DNA of 42,728 nucleotides, taken from assembly GCA_903863375.1 (NCBI GenBank), contig CAIPBT010000133.1, positions 1 to 42,728 on the forward strand, given 5' to 3'. Both the position numbers and the translations under genes were made by a program. This document shows positions 5,492-17,097 of the stretch, one piece after another. The notes beneath the pieces were generated by a model. That model searched no databases. It had not been told where the DNA came from and worked only from the letters and a program-made list of their open reading frames with translations. Numbering within the stretch: the first letter of the stretch is position 1; each line of letters begins with the position of its first letter. This DNA is from an uncultured Ferrovum sp. GTDB taxonomy: Bacteria > Pseudomonadota > Gammaproteobacteria > Burkholderiales > Ferrovaceae.

Positions 5492-8200
5492 TCAGACCGG
5501 CGAGAGCGCGCCGAGCAGCGAGTCGACCGCGCGATCGAACAGCGGCGAGTCATTCAGCAGGGTTGCCTCGCCACTGCGCACGGCCGCAGCCAGCGCCTCC
5601 GGCGAGATCGAGAGCGCCTGACGACCCGGCTGGCGGGTGAACAGATAGATGCCACGCAGCGGGCTGACCCACGCCAGCTTGCAGCGCGAGCGTTGCCCCT
5701 CGAGCGAGGCGAACTCAACACAGGCACCGCGCTTGAGCTCATGCACCATGCGCACGTACTCGTCTTCCTGGTCTGCCGGCACCACCCGGGTGCCGCGTTC
5801 CTTGCTCAGGCGGATTTCTTCCAACTGGATGCCGTTTTCCTCCACCCGGGTCAGCAACAAGGGGGCGGGCTGGCCGTCGGCATCCAAGCCTTGGGCCACG
5901 GCCTGGCCGGTCGGCACCTCCATGCTGGCAGCGATGGATTCCGGGGCGGGCCGGCGCGCGGTGGTATCCGCCTGCGGCTGTGCCGAGCGCAGCCCCATCT
6001 TCACGGCGGAGGCATGACACGCCACCAGGCCGGTGAAGAAGGCGTTGCGTTCCGCTGGCACGACCTCGGCCAGGTCCATGCCCGACTGCAGACGACGTAG
6101 CAGCTGTGGCAGGCGCGCCACCAGCTGGTTGCGTTCCGGCGAGGTCAGCTTGGGTTCGACACTCCAGAGCAGTTCATCGAGGGTGGCCAGGCCGGAAGAC
6201 CACTCCGTGCTGCCCTCGCCGTGGCGCAGATGCAACTCGGCCATCACCTGCGTCCAGTGCTGTCGCAGGAAACTGCTGACTGCCTCAGGTGCCTCATGGC
6301 CGGCAAGGCGCCGCTCGATCGCATCGCGCGAAATGTTCAGGCCAATTTCGCGGCGCTCGCGCGCCAGCACCAGATGCGCCGAGGCCTGCGCCAACTCTCG
6401 CTCGCGTGCCCGCTCACCTTCCAGAAACACGGTGATGCGGGTGACCCCTTCGGTAAACACGCTGATGTCCGACTCGAAGCGGTCGAGCACGCCCTGTACC
6501 ACGGCGTCGACTTCGGTCAGCAGGCGATCGTTGTTGAACCCGTCGGGCACCCAGGACTGCGCAGCCTCGGCCAGCAGGTCGATCAGCTGTCGTGCCGGAT
6601 GCTGGCGCGTCGAGAAGAACGCCTTGTCGAGCAGGGCCACCTTCACTACCGGTACCTGCAGCCGCCCGATCCGGGCCTTCATCAGGTCGGGGATGTCTTC
6701 GTCCTCAAAGATGAAGTCGAACAACATCGCCACGATGTCGAAAGTTATGCCATCGGCGGGCGGGAACTGGCTGGCCATCGGCGTGCGCCGGATGGCGTGC
6801 AGGATGTTGTTGCTGCCGGTCTCGAAGTCGCCGGGCTGCAGGGCACCCATGGCGCCAAACGCGCTCATGTCGCCGCGCTGCAAGGACGTGAGGGAATGCA
6901 GCAGCGTGGCCGAGTTGGCGGCGGCCGGCGTTTCGCCAGGCGGGAATCCGCTCACCGCGCCAACCCCGGCGGCCGGCAGCGGCATGACCGGCGGATGGCC
7001 TTGGTCCGGCGGCAGGCCACCGCCGCCTTGCGCGGCCGGAGTCAACGGTGGCGGAACTGCCGGTTCCTGGGTCGACGACGGCCCCGTGCCCGTGGGGGTC
7101 AGCGACGCCGCAGCGGCACCTGCTGCTGTGGGGTCGGTTGCCACGCCCGACGCCCCGCTCGGCGCACTGCCGGCAGCGTTTGTGGGATGCCATGCGGCAG
7201 GGGGCAAGGCACCCGCCACCTGGGGGCTGGCCGAATGGGGACCAGTGGGTACCGTGCCGGCTACGGTGGAGCCACTGCCAACAATGATGGGGTCCTGTGG
7301 GCCCACGGTGCCACCGGGGGCGGACGGGACATCCGTCTGCAGCGGCGCGAGGGCCGCCGAGAAGGTGCCCGGCGCGGCGCTTGGATTCGCGGGCTTGGGC
7401 TCGCCGCGGGCTTCCGACACCAGACGGGCCAGGGTGCCGTAGAGATCTTCCTGGTTCTCGCGCCGACCCGGTGCAAAGGTTTTGCGCGGCTGGCGACGGG
7501 CGGCGGCGCCGCTCTGCAGATTGCTTTGACGGCGGGCCAGACGCTGTTCGATGGTGACGTAAAGGCGGCGTAGGTCGTCGCGCAGGAAAGGCTCGAGCAA
7601 GCCGAGCACTGCAACCTTGGCCCGGGTGCCGAGCGCCAGGTCGGCGAGCGACGCATGCAGCGCCTCGCTCAGCAGTTGCGGGCGCAGGGGATTGCTGGCG
7701 TTGTCCAGTTTGGGGTCGCCCAGCAGCTCACCAACACGCGAGCTGAGCTTGAACAGTTGCTCCTCGCAATGGCGCTCCAGACTGGTGCTGAGCTTGCCGA
7801 TCGCGATGGTCTCTTCCAGGCTGTCGTTGTCGACCAGGGTGAGGTCATCGCCGTCGCGATGGTCGTGCCCGGCTGACGTCGCCCGTACCGACATGACCCT
7901 ATCCCAGGCAGCCAGATAATTGCGGCGGAAACCGAACACCACCATGGCACGGCGCGGGCCAAGCTTGTCATGCGCATCGAGGCACTGATTGCGCAGATCA
8001 CTTTCGTCGGTGCGGTCGGCCATGTCGAAGATGGCGCGCTCGACCTTTTCCAGGATGCCGTGAAGGGCACCGGTGATCTGACCAATGACAAAATCCCGAC
8101 ATTCTCCAAGGAACACCGTGGGCTCATCGCGACGTGCCACGGAGTTGTTGAGTTCCGTCGCGTCCAGCCAAACCACTTTGTCGGGCGATACTGGTTCCAC
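5492..8200 (-). CDS. DUF1631 family protein
   Basis: The 902-residue product (GTG start, MEPVSPDKVVWLDA) matches the DUF1631 family, large cytoplasmic proteins of unknown function found mainly in beta- and gammaproteobacteria. An N-terminal conserved part (for example LGPRRAMVVFGFRRNYLAAW) is followed by a long Pro/Ala/Gly-rich linker, roughly residues 270-420. A conserved C-terminal part follows, with acidic motifs such as FDFIFEDEDIPDLMKARIGR and a terminal domain with KLAWVSPLRGIYLF that resembles the PilZ-like or RNA-binding-like tails seen in this family. The linker composition suggests two separately folding halves. The gene stands alone between glmS and the serine-cycle cluster, with its own leader. 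No reaction can be assigned. Confidence 0.88.
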   Translation of the reverse strand: MEPVSPDKVVWLDATELNNSVARRDEPTVFLGECRDFVIGQITGALHGILEKVERAIFDMADRTDESDLRNQCLDAHDKLGPRRAMVVFGFRRNYLAAWDRVMSVRATSAGHDHRDGDDLTLVDNDSLEETIAIGKLSTSLERHCEEQLFKLSSRVGELLGDPKLDNASNPLRPQLLSEALHASLADLALGTRAKVAVLGLLEPFLRDDLRRLYVTIEQRLARRQSNLQSGAAARRQPRKTFAPGRRENQEDLYGTLARLVSEARGEPKPANPSAAPGTFSAALAPLQTDVPSAPGGTVGPQDPIIVGSGSTVAGTVPTGPHSASPQVAGALPPAAWHPTNAAGSAPSGASGVATDPTAAGAAAASLTPTGTGPSSTQEPAVPPPLTPAAQGGGGLPPDQGHPPVMPLPAAGVGAVSGFPPGETPAAANSATLLHSLTSLQRGDMSAFGAMGALQPGDFETGSNNILHAIRRTPMASQFPPADGITFDIVAMLFDFIFEDEDIPDLMKARIGRLQVPVVKVALLDKAFFSTRQHPARQLIDLLAEAAQSWVPDGFNNDRLLTEVDAVVQGVLDRFESDISVFTEGVTRITVFLEGERARERELAQASAHLVLARERREIGLNISRDAIERRLAGHEAPEAVSSFLRQHWTQVMAELHLRHGEGSTEWSSGLATLDELLWSVEPKLTSPERNQLVARLPQLLRRLQSGMDLAEVVPAERNAFFTGLVACHASAVKMGLRSAQPQADTTARRPAPESIAASMEVPTGQAVAQGLDADGQPAPLLLTRVEENGIQLEEIRLSKERGTRVVPADQEDEYVRMVHELKRGACVEFASLEGQRSRCKLAWVSPLRGIYLFTRQPGRQALSISPEALAAAVRSGEATLLNDSPLFDRAVDSLLGALSPV

Positions 8201-8441
8201 GGTCGTTTACCTATGGGGCGGGTGACTCCCACCAGGCGGTGGGAGCGTCGAATCTTAGATGCGGGAAAGGTTCCCACCGCACGCCATACAAGTTAACACT
8301 CGGGGCCCCGTGGTGCAATTGCTCGGCGGGTTAATTTCCTGTCAACGAACATGTAAAACAATCACTTAACACATCAAGTACAGTGTTACTCGTAGGCCAA
8401 AATACAGTACAGGGAATGCGACAAGGAGGGATTTTGCACCC
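8201..8441 (-). promoter_or_regulatory. Leader and promoter region of the DUF1631 gene
   Basis: This 241-bp gap is markedly richer in A+T near 8340-8410 than its surroundings. It contains a TTGACA on the minus strand (8345-8340), though I see no good -10 box at the matching distance. A perfect hairpin, CTCCCACC-AGGC-GGTGGGAG, lies at 8226-8245, only 25 bases ahead of the GTG start. The stem would form in the mRNA leader. Confidence 0.45.
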
Positions 8442-9422
8442 TCAGATGGTGGCTGCCGTGATCTGACCGGCCTTGGCCAGCAGACCCTCGGCCATGCGGA
8501 TGCTGGCAATATCGATCAGACGGCCATCCAGGCTAACCGCGCCCTTGCCGGCCCGGGCCGCCTCCGCCATCGCATCGAGAATGCGGCGCGCCTTGGTGAC
8601 TTCCGCCTCGGAGGGGGTGAATACCTGATTGGCGAGCGCGATCTGCGAGGGATGGATGGCCCATTTGCCTTCGTAGCCCAGCACCGCGGCGCGGTTGGCC
8701 GCGCTCAGATAGGCATCCGGATCGCTGAAGTCACCGAAGGGACCGTCGATCGGTCGCAGGCCATAGGCACGGCAGGCCACCAGCATGCGCGTCTGCGCGG
8801 CATGCCAGGGATCAGTCCAGAAGTAGTCGCGGTGGCCATCGGCATCGCGGTCGGTCAGCACCCCGGAATCCTTGTTCACGCCGCCGATCACCGTGGTGCG
8901 GGCCCGGGTGGAGGCCGCATAGTCGGCCACCCCGAAGGACATGGCTTCGAGGCGCCGGCTGGATTGGGCGATGGCTTCGACGTTGGCCATGCCGAGCGCC
9001 GTCTCGATCAGCACTTCAAAGCCGATCCGCTTGGTGCGCTTGCGGGCCGCCTCGATCTGCGTGACCAGCATGTCGATCGCATAGACGTCTGCCGGCACGC
9101 CCACTTTCGGGATCAGGATCATGTCCAGGCGTGGGCAGGCTTCGACGATATCCACCACATCGCGATACATGTAGTGGGTATCCAGACCATTGATGCGCAC
9201 CATCATGGTCTTCTTACCCCAGTCGAGATCGTTGAGCGCCTCAATGATGTTCTTGCGCGCCTGCTCCTTGTCGTCGGGCGCCACCGCATCTTCGACATCC
9301 AGAAACACGATGTCGGCGGCACTGGCTGCCGCCTTTTCAAACATGGCCGGATTGGATCCCGGCACGGCAAGTTCGGAACGGTGCAGACGCGCGGTGGCCT
9401 GCTCGATGATCGTAAAGCTCAT
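8442..9422 (-). CDS. mcl: L-malyl-CoA lyase (beta-methylmalyl-CoA lyase family)
   Basis: In the serine cycle this enzyme cleaves L-malyl-CoA to acetyl-CoA and glyoxylate, the step that regenerates the C2 acceptor. The 326-residue product is a CitE/HpcH-family TIM barrel, with ELAVPGSNPAMFEKAAAS at the CoA-binding start, FLDVEDAVAPDDKEQAR, MVRINGLDTHYMYRDVVDIV, the metal-site region FEVLIETALGM and SFGVADYAASTRART. The C-terminal lid has WAIHPSQIALANQVFTPSEA. It closely resembles MclA/Mcl1 of alphaproteobacterial methylotrophs as I remember them. It is the last gene of the cluster, 52 bp after ppc, with a good GAGGAG ribosome site. A short GAGGG/CCCTC stem spans its stop codon. Confidence 0.95.
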   Translation of the reverse strand: MSFTIIEQATARLHRSELAVPGSNPAMFEKAAASAADIVFLDVEDAVAPDDKEQARKNIIEALNDLDWGKKTMMVRINGLDTHYMYRDVVDIVEACPRLDMILIPKVGVPADVYAIDMLVTQIEAARKRTKRIGFEVLIETALGMANVEAIAQSSRRLEAMSFGVADYAASTRARTTVIGGVNKDSGVLTDRDADGHRDYFWTDPWHAAQTRMLVACRAYGLRPIDGPFGDFSDPDAYLSAANRAAVLGYEGKWAIHPSQIALANQVFTPSEAEVTKARRILDAMAEAARAGKGAVSLDGRLIDIASIRMAEGLLAKAGQITAATI

Positions 9423-9474
9423 GTCCTGTTCTCCTCGTTGGAAAATTGGGGGGTCCCGGAAACGCCGCAGGCGC

Positions 9475-12215
<2,741 letters not shown>

Positions 12216-12219
<4 letters not shown>

Positions 12220-13106
12220 GCCACGCTGGCCAACGCGCGTGCGACCGTGGCGCCGAGCTCGGCTGCGCTCGGCGAGACGAACAGGCCGAACGACGCCATG
12301 ATTTCCGATTTCTCGGCGGCCGTGTCGCCCGCGGCCGAGATGATCGCCCCGGCGTGTCCCATCCGGCGGCCCTTCGGAGCGGTCATGCCGGCCACGTAGC
12401 CAACCACGGGCTTGCTCATGTTCTCTTTGATCCAGGCCGAGGCTTCTGCCTCCTGTGGCCCCCCGATCTCGCCGATCATCACCACCGCCCGGGTCTCGGG
12501 ATCTTCCTCGAAGCGCGCCATGTGATCGAGGAACGACGACCCGTTGATCGGGTCGCCGCCAATGCCCACGCTGGTGGTCACGCCGATGCCCAGGGCCTTC
12601 ATCTGGGCGGCCGCCTCGTAGCCCAGGGTGCCGGAGCGCGAGACGATGCCGACATTGCCCGGCAGGTAGATGTGGCTCGGCATGATGCCGAGCATGGCCT
12701 TGCCCGCGCTGATGATGCCGGCGCAGTTCGGGCCGACGATGGTGGTGCGCTTTTCCTTCGGATACCGGCGCAGGTAGCGCTTCACGCGCATCATGTCCTG
12801 CGAGGGAATGCCGTCGGTAATGATGCACACCAGATCCAGGCCGGCATCGGCCGCTTCCATCAGGGCATCGGCGGCGTAGGGTGGCGGCACGAACGCGAGG
12901 CTCGCCTGGGCGCCGGTAGCGGCCACAGCCTCCTTCACGGTGTTGAACACGGGCCGGTTCAGATGCGTCTTGCCACCCTTGCCCGGCGTCACCCCGCCGA
13001 CAACGTTGGTGCCGTAGGCCATCATCTCGGCCGCGTGGAAGCTGGCCTTGTCGCCCGTGAACCCTTGCACGATCACGCGCGTGTGCTGATCAATCAGAAT
13101 GCTCAT
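12216..13106 (-). CDS. mtkB: Malate-CoA ligase, alpha subunit
   Basis: With MtkA this forms malate thiokinase, which makes malyl-CoA from malate, CoA and ATP. The 296-residue product is a SucD-type subunit: an N-terminal CoA-binding Rossmann fold (QGFTGDKASFHAAEM, YGTNVVGGVTPGKGG), then VGPNCAGIISAGKAMLGIMP, GIVSRSGTLGYEAA, and the phosphohistidine site in RRMGHAGAI. By sequence alone it could be a succinyl-CoA synthetase subunit. Position between fchA and ppc/mcl, in the order known from serine-cycle methylotrophs, makes malate-CoA ligase much more likely. It starts in a TGATG overlap with mtkA and ends in an ATGA overlap with ppc. Confidence 0.93.
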
Positions 13107-14269
13107 CAGTGTTCTCCCCGGGCCAGACGCACGGCCTTATCACAGGCTTCCATCAAGGAATCGGCAGTCACGATCGGCAGGCCGCACTCGCGGATGATCT
13201 TCTGCCCCTCTTCCACATTGGTGCCGGCCAGGCGCACCACAAGCGGCACCCCCAGACCGGCGGCCGCCTGCACCACGCCCTGCGCCACCCAGTCGCAACG
13301 GTTGATGCCGGCAAAGATATTGACCAGGATCACCTTCACGCCACGGTCGGACAGCACCAGCCGGAAGGCGGCACCGACCCGTTCCGGCGAGGCACCGCCG
13401 CCCACATCCAGAAAGTTGGCGGGCTCGCCGCCGCAGTACTTGATGGTGTCCATGGTGGCCATGGCAAGGCCGGCACCATTGATGATGCAGCCGATGTCGC
13501 CGGCCAAACCCACATAGTTCAGGCCGTGCTCTGCCGCCTGGGCCTCGCGCGGATCCTCTTCGGCCGGGTCGCGCATTTCCGACACCTTCGGGCGGCGGAA
13601 CAGGGCGTTGTCGTCAAACGACATCTTTGCGTCGAGCGCGATCACCTCGTCGTCCTTGGTCACCACCAGCGGGTTGATCTCCACCATGGTGGCATCAAGG
13701 TCGCGGAAGGCGCGGTAGCAGCCCAGGATGATGTTCACGGCCTGCGAGACCTGCTTCAGGTTGAGCCCGAGACCGAAGGCCAGTTCACGCGCCTGGAAGG
13801 GCTGCAGGCCGACCGCCGGCTCGACCTCGATCTGCATGATCGACTCCGGCTTCTCATGCGCGATGTCCTCGATCTCCATGCCGCCTTCGGCCGAGGCGAT
13901 CACGCGGATGCGCTCGATCTTGCGGTCCAGCACAAAGCCCAGATAGAGCTCGCGCGTGAACGGCGTGGCCTTTTCCACATACAGCCGGTGCACCACCTTG
14001 CCTTCCGGGCCGGTCTGGTTGGTCACCAGCCGCGCGCCCAGCATGCCCTGCGCCGCTTCGGCCACGTCATGATAGGTGCGACACAGTTTCACCCCGCCGG
14101 CCTTGCCACGCCCGCCGGAATGGATCTGCGCCTTGACCGCCCAGTGCGAGCCGCCCAGTTCGGTGGCGACATACACCGCCTGATCCGGGCTGTAAGCCAC
14201 CCCGCCCGGCGGGATCACCACCCCGAAACCGGCCAGCAGCGACTTGGCCTGGTATTCATGAATATCCAT
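13106..14269 (-). CDS. mtkA: Malate-CoA ligase, beta subunit
   Basis: This is the ATP-grasp subunit of malate thiokinase (SucC-like), of 387 residues. It opens [17 protein letters not shown], the conserved start of the family, followed by [18 protein letters not shown] for nucleotide binding. The C-terminal CoA-ligase part has [27 protein letters not shown] and [11 protein letters not shown] placed the start at ATG 14269 because of the strong GGAGGAGA ribosome site just ahead. An in-frame upstream extension to 14368 lacks one. A 210-bp structured gap separates it from fchA, so this may be the first gene of a separately regulated mtkAB-ppc-mcl unit. Confidence 0.95.
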   Translation of the reverse strand: MDIHEYQAKSLLAGFGVVIPPGGVAYSPDQAVYVATELGGSHWAVKAQIHSGGRGKAGGVKLCRTYHDVAEAAQGMLGARLVTNQTGPEGKVVHRLYVEKATPFTRELYLGFVLDRKIERIRVIASAEGGMEIEDIAHEKPESIMQIEVEPAVGLQPFQARELAFGLGLNLKQVSQAVNIILGCYRAFRDLDATMVEINPLVVTKDDEVIALDAKMSFDDNALFRRPKVSEMRDPAEEDPREAQAAEHGLNYVGLAGDIGCIINGAGLAMATMDTIKYCGGEPANFLDVGGGASPERVGAAFRLVLSDRGVKVILVNIFAGINRCDWVAQGVVQAAAGLGVPLVVRLAGTNVEEGQKIIRECGLPIVTADSLMEACDKAVRLARGEH

Positions 14270-14479
14270 ACTGATCTCCTCCTCAAATTCTCCGCCTACC
14301 GACGGGGATATTGGTTTCACCACCAGAGAGTGCTGGCGGTGTCGTTCCGGGCTGGCGGCTTGGGGCATCCGGTCAGGGCCACCAAGGTGGCAAATTTCGG
14401 ACGAACACCTCCCCTGCAGGCCAAAAATGGCCTGCGACCGCTCTGGGATGTTGCCGGCGCGGCCGGCGCGGATGAAGGG
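14270..14479 (-). promoter_or_regulatory. Structured 210-bp gap before mtkA
   Basis: The gap contains a perfect 8-bp hairpin with a 4-base loop (GCAGGCCA at 14416-14423 and TGGCCTGC at 14428-14435). Nearer to mtkA there is a 9-bp stem with one mismatch (14318-14326 with 14333-14341). It is the longest gap inside the serine-cycle cluster. A promoter for mtkAB-ppc-mcl, an RNA-processing site or an attenuator are all possible. No gene is evident. Confidence 0.4.
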
Positions 14480-15109
14480 CTAGCCGAGCCGGCTCTTCAC
14501 CAGGGAATGAGTCGATTCGGCAGACGTCGCACACTCGGCCAACAGGGCATCGAGTTCCGACGTCACGGCATCTGCAAAGATGCGATCTTTCAGGGACGGC
14601 GCGTTGATCTGCACATTCAGCGCAGCGCTGCGCAGGGCGGCCTGCGCCGCCAGCACGCCCACGCCGGCGTCGCTGATCACGTTCTTGTTGCCAATCTCGG
14701 CCGTGCGGCGGGCCAGCCGTACCACTTCAGCCGCCGCCCGGGCACAGGCCATCGGCGCCTCGGTGGCGGCCCGCAGGGCCTGCTGGATGGTGGCCGAACG
14801 CACCGCCTTCTGCTCGTCGGACTCCTTCGGCAGTTTGTAGCTCGCCATCAGGCTGTCAAAGGCCGCCACGTCGTCGGCCATCATGGCCGACAGGCGCGCG
14901 CGCAACTGCTCGGACTGCACCAGGATGCCGCGCATTTCGGCGTCCACCTCTTCCAGGCCCTTCTTGCCGATGGTCAGGTTCGCCACCATCGACAGGAGCG
15001 CCGCACCGGTGGCGCCGATCAGGGCGGCAGCGCCGCCGCCGCCCGGGGTTGGCGCCGCACTGGCCAGTTCATCCAGGAATTGGCCGAGGGGTTGGTTCAG
15101 GGTGCTCAT
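14480..15109 (-). CDS. fchA: Methenyl-tetrahydrofolate cyclohydrolase
   Basis: FchA interconverts methenyl- and formyl-tetrahydrofolate in the tetrahydrofolate branch that feeds the serine cycle. The 209-residue product belongs to the formiminotransferase-cyclodeaminase C-terminal family and not to FolD. It carries the Gly-rich motif SAAPTPGGGGAAALIGATGA near the N terminus, the KKGLEEVDAEM helix and NKNVISDAGVGVLAAQAAL. It lies 9 bp after mtdA, with GAGGA upstream of its ATG. Family and neighbour order match the known mtdA-fch pair. Confidence 0.94.
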   Translation of the reverse strand: MSTLNQPLGQFLDELASAAPTPGGGGAAALIGATGAALLSMVANLTIGKKGLEEVDAEMRGILVQSEQLRARLSAMMADDVAAFDSLMASYKLPKESDEQKAVRSATIQQALRAATEAPMACARAAAEVVRLARRTAEIGNKNVISDAGVGVLAAQAALRSAALNVQINAPSLKDRIFADAVTSELDALLAECATSAESTHSLVKSRLG

Positions 15110-15118
15110 CGTCGGTCC

Positions 15119-15979
15119 TCAACCCACCATGGTCTTGGCAATGGCGTAGATCTCTTCCGCATCGAGCACCAGCTCATTGGTCTCGAACAGCTTCGCCACG
15201 CACGCGCGCTGCAGGGAAATCTTCAGGGCACCAAAGCCGATGGCGCCAAAGCTGATCTTGCCGTGGCGCTCCTTGTTGCGGTCCATCATGTCCACCCCTT
15301 CGATGCCAGGCGGCGGGGTGGCGTTGGCATCGGCAATCAGTTCCAGGGTTGGGCTGTCCTTCCAGTCCGCCTCGGCCAGCAGCTGGATGCCGCCGGCACC
15401 GGTGGCCACCACGATGTGCGCGCCGACAATCGCCGCTGCGCGGCTCGGACCATCGGGGGCGGCCACGGCTGCCACGGTGATGCCGAAGCGCTCCTGGATC
15501 GCCGCCGCCGCCTTCTGTGCCTGCTCTTCTTTGCGCGAGGTGATGGTCACGTGCGCCCCTTCACGGGCCAGCATCACGGCAGCGCGACTGCCCACCGGCC
15601 CCGTGCCGGCCAGGATCACGGCCTTCTTGCCGGTCAGGTCGCGGCCATGAGCCAGCCAGGCGACGCAGGCTGCCGCCGTGGTGTTCGACCCATTGCTGTC
15701 AAGCATGACCGACACCCGGAAGTTGGCGAAGAATTTCTTCTTCACCGCCTTCAGCAGCGTCTCGCCGTCGCTCATGCTGCTGCCACCCAGGAACAGGGCG
15801 GTGTACTTCTTGTCTTTCGGGGCGCGCGTGAAAATCGCGCCATCCACCATCGCCCCCACATTCTGGGGCGTGACACCGCCGATGGCGGTGATGTGATCCG
15901 CACCGCCGTCGTAACACACCACGTTGTCGAAAACGGAGGGGGTCGGGTCGGTATCGAGCTGGAACAGCAACTTCTTCAT
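15119..15979 (-). CDS. mtdA: NADP-dependent methylene-tetrahydrofolate dehydrogenase MtdA
   Basis: MtdA oxidises or forms methylene-tetrahydrofolate (and can act on the methanopterin analogue) with NADP, linking formate-level C1 units to serine synthesis. The 286-residue product begins MKKLLFQLDTDPTPSVFDNV and contains YDGGADHITAIGGVTPQNVG, MLDSNGSNTTAAA, the Rossmann motif LAGTGPVGSRAAVMLAREGA and a C-terminal CVAKLFETNELVLDAEEIY. This agrees well with M. extorquens MtdA. ATG 15979 is chosen because AAGGA lies just upstream. An in-frame extension to 15994 would add five residues without better support. MtdA is typical of serine-cycle methylotrophs. Confidence 0.95.
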   Translation of the reverse strand: MKKLLFQLDTDPTPSVFDNVVCYDGGADHITAIGGVTPQNVGAMVDGAIFTRAPKDKKYTALFLGGSSMSDGETLLKAVKKKFFANFRVSVMLDSNGSNTTAAACVAWLAHGRDLTGKKAVILAGTGPVGSRAAVMLAREGAHVTITSRKEEQAQKAAAAIQERFGITVAAVAAPDGPSRAAAIVGAHIVVATGAGGIQLLAEADWKDSPTLELIADANATPPPGIEGVDMMDRNKERHGKISFGAIGFGALKISLQRACVAKLFETNELVLDAEEIYAIAKTMVG

Positions 15980-16032
15980 GGTGATCCTTGGCAATCTTCC
16001 GCCGCCCGGGGGCCGCGGCTGGTTCGGTTCGG

Positions 16033-16055
16033 GCGCCGGTGCTGGGCACCGGCGC
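16033..16055 (-). other. Perfect 10-bp hairpin between hprA and mtdA
   Basis: GCGCCGGTGC (16033-16042), a 3-base loop and GCACCGGCGC (16046-16055) form a very stable stem in the 160-bp gap after hprA. A further GC-rich inverted segment follows near 16075-16100. There is no T run. The structure may set mRNA ends or stability within the cluster. Confidence 0.5.
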
Positions 16056-16139
16056 GCTGTTGTGTCGGCCCGAAGGCCGGTCCGACCGGGCCGGTCACCG
16101 TCAGGCCTGCGCCTGCCGGCAACCGGCGGGACACGGGCG

Positions 16140-17096
16140 TCAGGTCACCAGATGCTGCGGGGTGCCCTTGGCCCACAGGTCGACGTTGTCGATCAGCTGG
16201 TCGGCGAGGAACTGCATGGCCCCGTCCGATGCCCAGGCCACGTGTGGCGTGAGGATGAAGTTCGGCCGGCGCACCTCCAGCAGCGGATTGCCGTCACGCG
16301 GCGGCTCGACCGTCAGCACATCGAAGCCGGCACCGGCGATCAGGCCCTCGTCCAAGGCCTGGATCAGGGCCGCCTCGTCGACCAGGCCACCGCGCGCGGT
16401 GTTGATCAACAAGGCCGAGCGCTTCATCTTGCGCAGCTGTTCGATGCCGATCACATTGCGGGTGGCCGGCGTGAGCGGGCAGTGCAGCGAAATCACGTCC
16501 GACTGGGCCAGCACCTCATCCATCGGCGTGAAGGTCACGTCGGCGGCCTTGGGCGGCGCGTGGTCGGCAAACAGCACCTTCATGCCGAAGGCCCGGGCAA
16601 TCGTGGCCGTGCCCTGGCCCAGCGCCCCTTCACCGATGATGCCGAGCGTGGCACCGTGCAGGTCGCCAATCGGATGCGTGAAGAAGCAGAACTGGTCGGA
16701 CTTCTGCCACACCCCAGCCTCGACATCCTGCCGGTAGGCCAGGATGCTGCGACGCAGGGCCAGCATCAGGGCAAAGGTGTGCTCGGGCACCGTATGCACG
16801 GCGTAGTTGCGGATGTTGGCCACCGCGATGCCGTGTTCCCGGCAGTACGGCACGTCGATCACGTCATAGCCGGTGGCGGCCACGGCAATCATCTTCAGAT
16901 CCGGCAGCTGGGCGAGCACTTCGGCCCGCAGCGGTACCTTGTTGGTGATCGCGACCGTAGCCCCGCGCAGCTTGGCCACGGTGTCTTCCACGCCCACCGT
17001 CTTGGCATGTTCGACATAGCTTGCCGCGCTGGCAGGCTTGCGCACGCTCGCCTTCAGCGACGCCCGATCGAGAAAGACCACTGAGTGCTGGGTCAT
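16140..17096 (-). CDS. hprA: Hydroxypyruvate reductase (glycerate dehydrogenase)
   Basis: HprA reduces hydroxypyruvate to D-glycerate with NAD(P)H, following the aminotransferase in the serine cycle. The 318-residue product is a D-2-hydroxyacid dehydrogenase, with the dinucleotide motif GIIGEGALGQG, the substrate Arg in NTARGGLVDEAALIQ, the catalytic Glu in VEPPRDGNPLL and His in LTPHVAWAS. The start ATG 17096 follows the sga stop after one base (TGA-G-ATG), so the two genes are likely translationally coupled. Length and order fit HprA of other serine-cycle bacteria. Confidence 0.94.
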   Translation of the reverse strand: MTQHSVVFLDRASLKASVRKPASAASYVEHAKTVGVEDTVAKLRGATVAITNKVPLRAEVLAQLPDLKMIAVAATGYDVIDVPYCREHGIAVANIRNYAVHTVPEHTFALMLALRRSILAYRQDVEAGVWQKSDQFCFFTHPIGDLHGATLGIIGEGALGQGTATIARAFGMKVLFADHAPPKAADVTFTPMDEVLAQSDVISLHCPLTPATRNVIGIEQLRKMKRSALLINTARGGLVDEAALIQALDEGLIAGAGFDVLTVEPPRDGNPLLEVRRPNFILTPHVAWASDGAMQFLADQLIDNVDLWAKGTPQHLVT

Positions 17097-17097
17097 C

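Noticed and set aside
13109-16252. A 1047-codon plus-strand open frame opposite mtkA, fchA and mtdA
   Set aside because: It has no domain, its composition is that of antisense high-GC DNA, and three well-recognised genes lie on the other strand.
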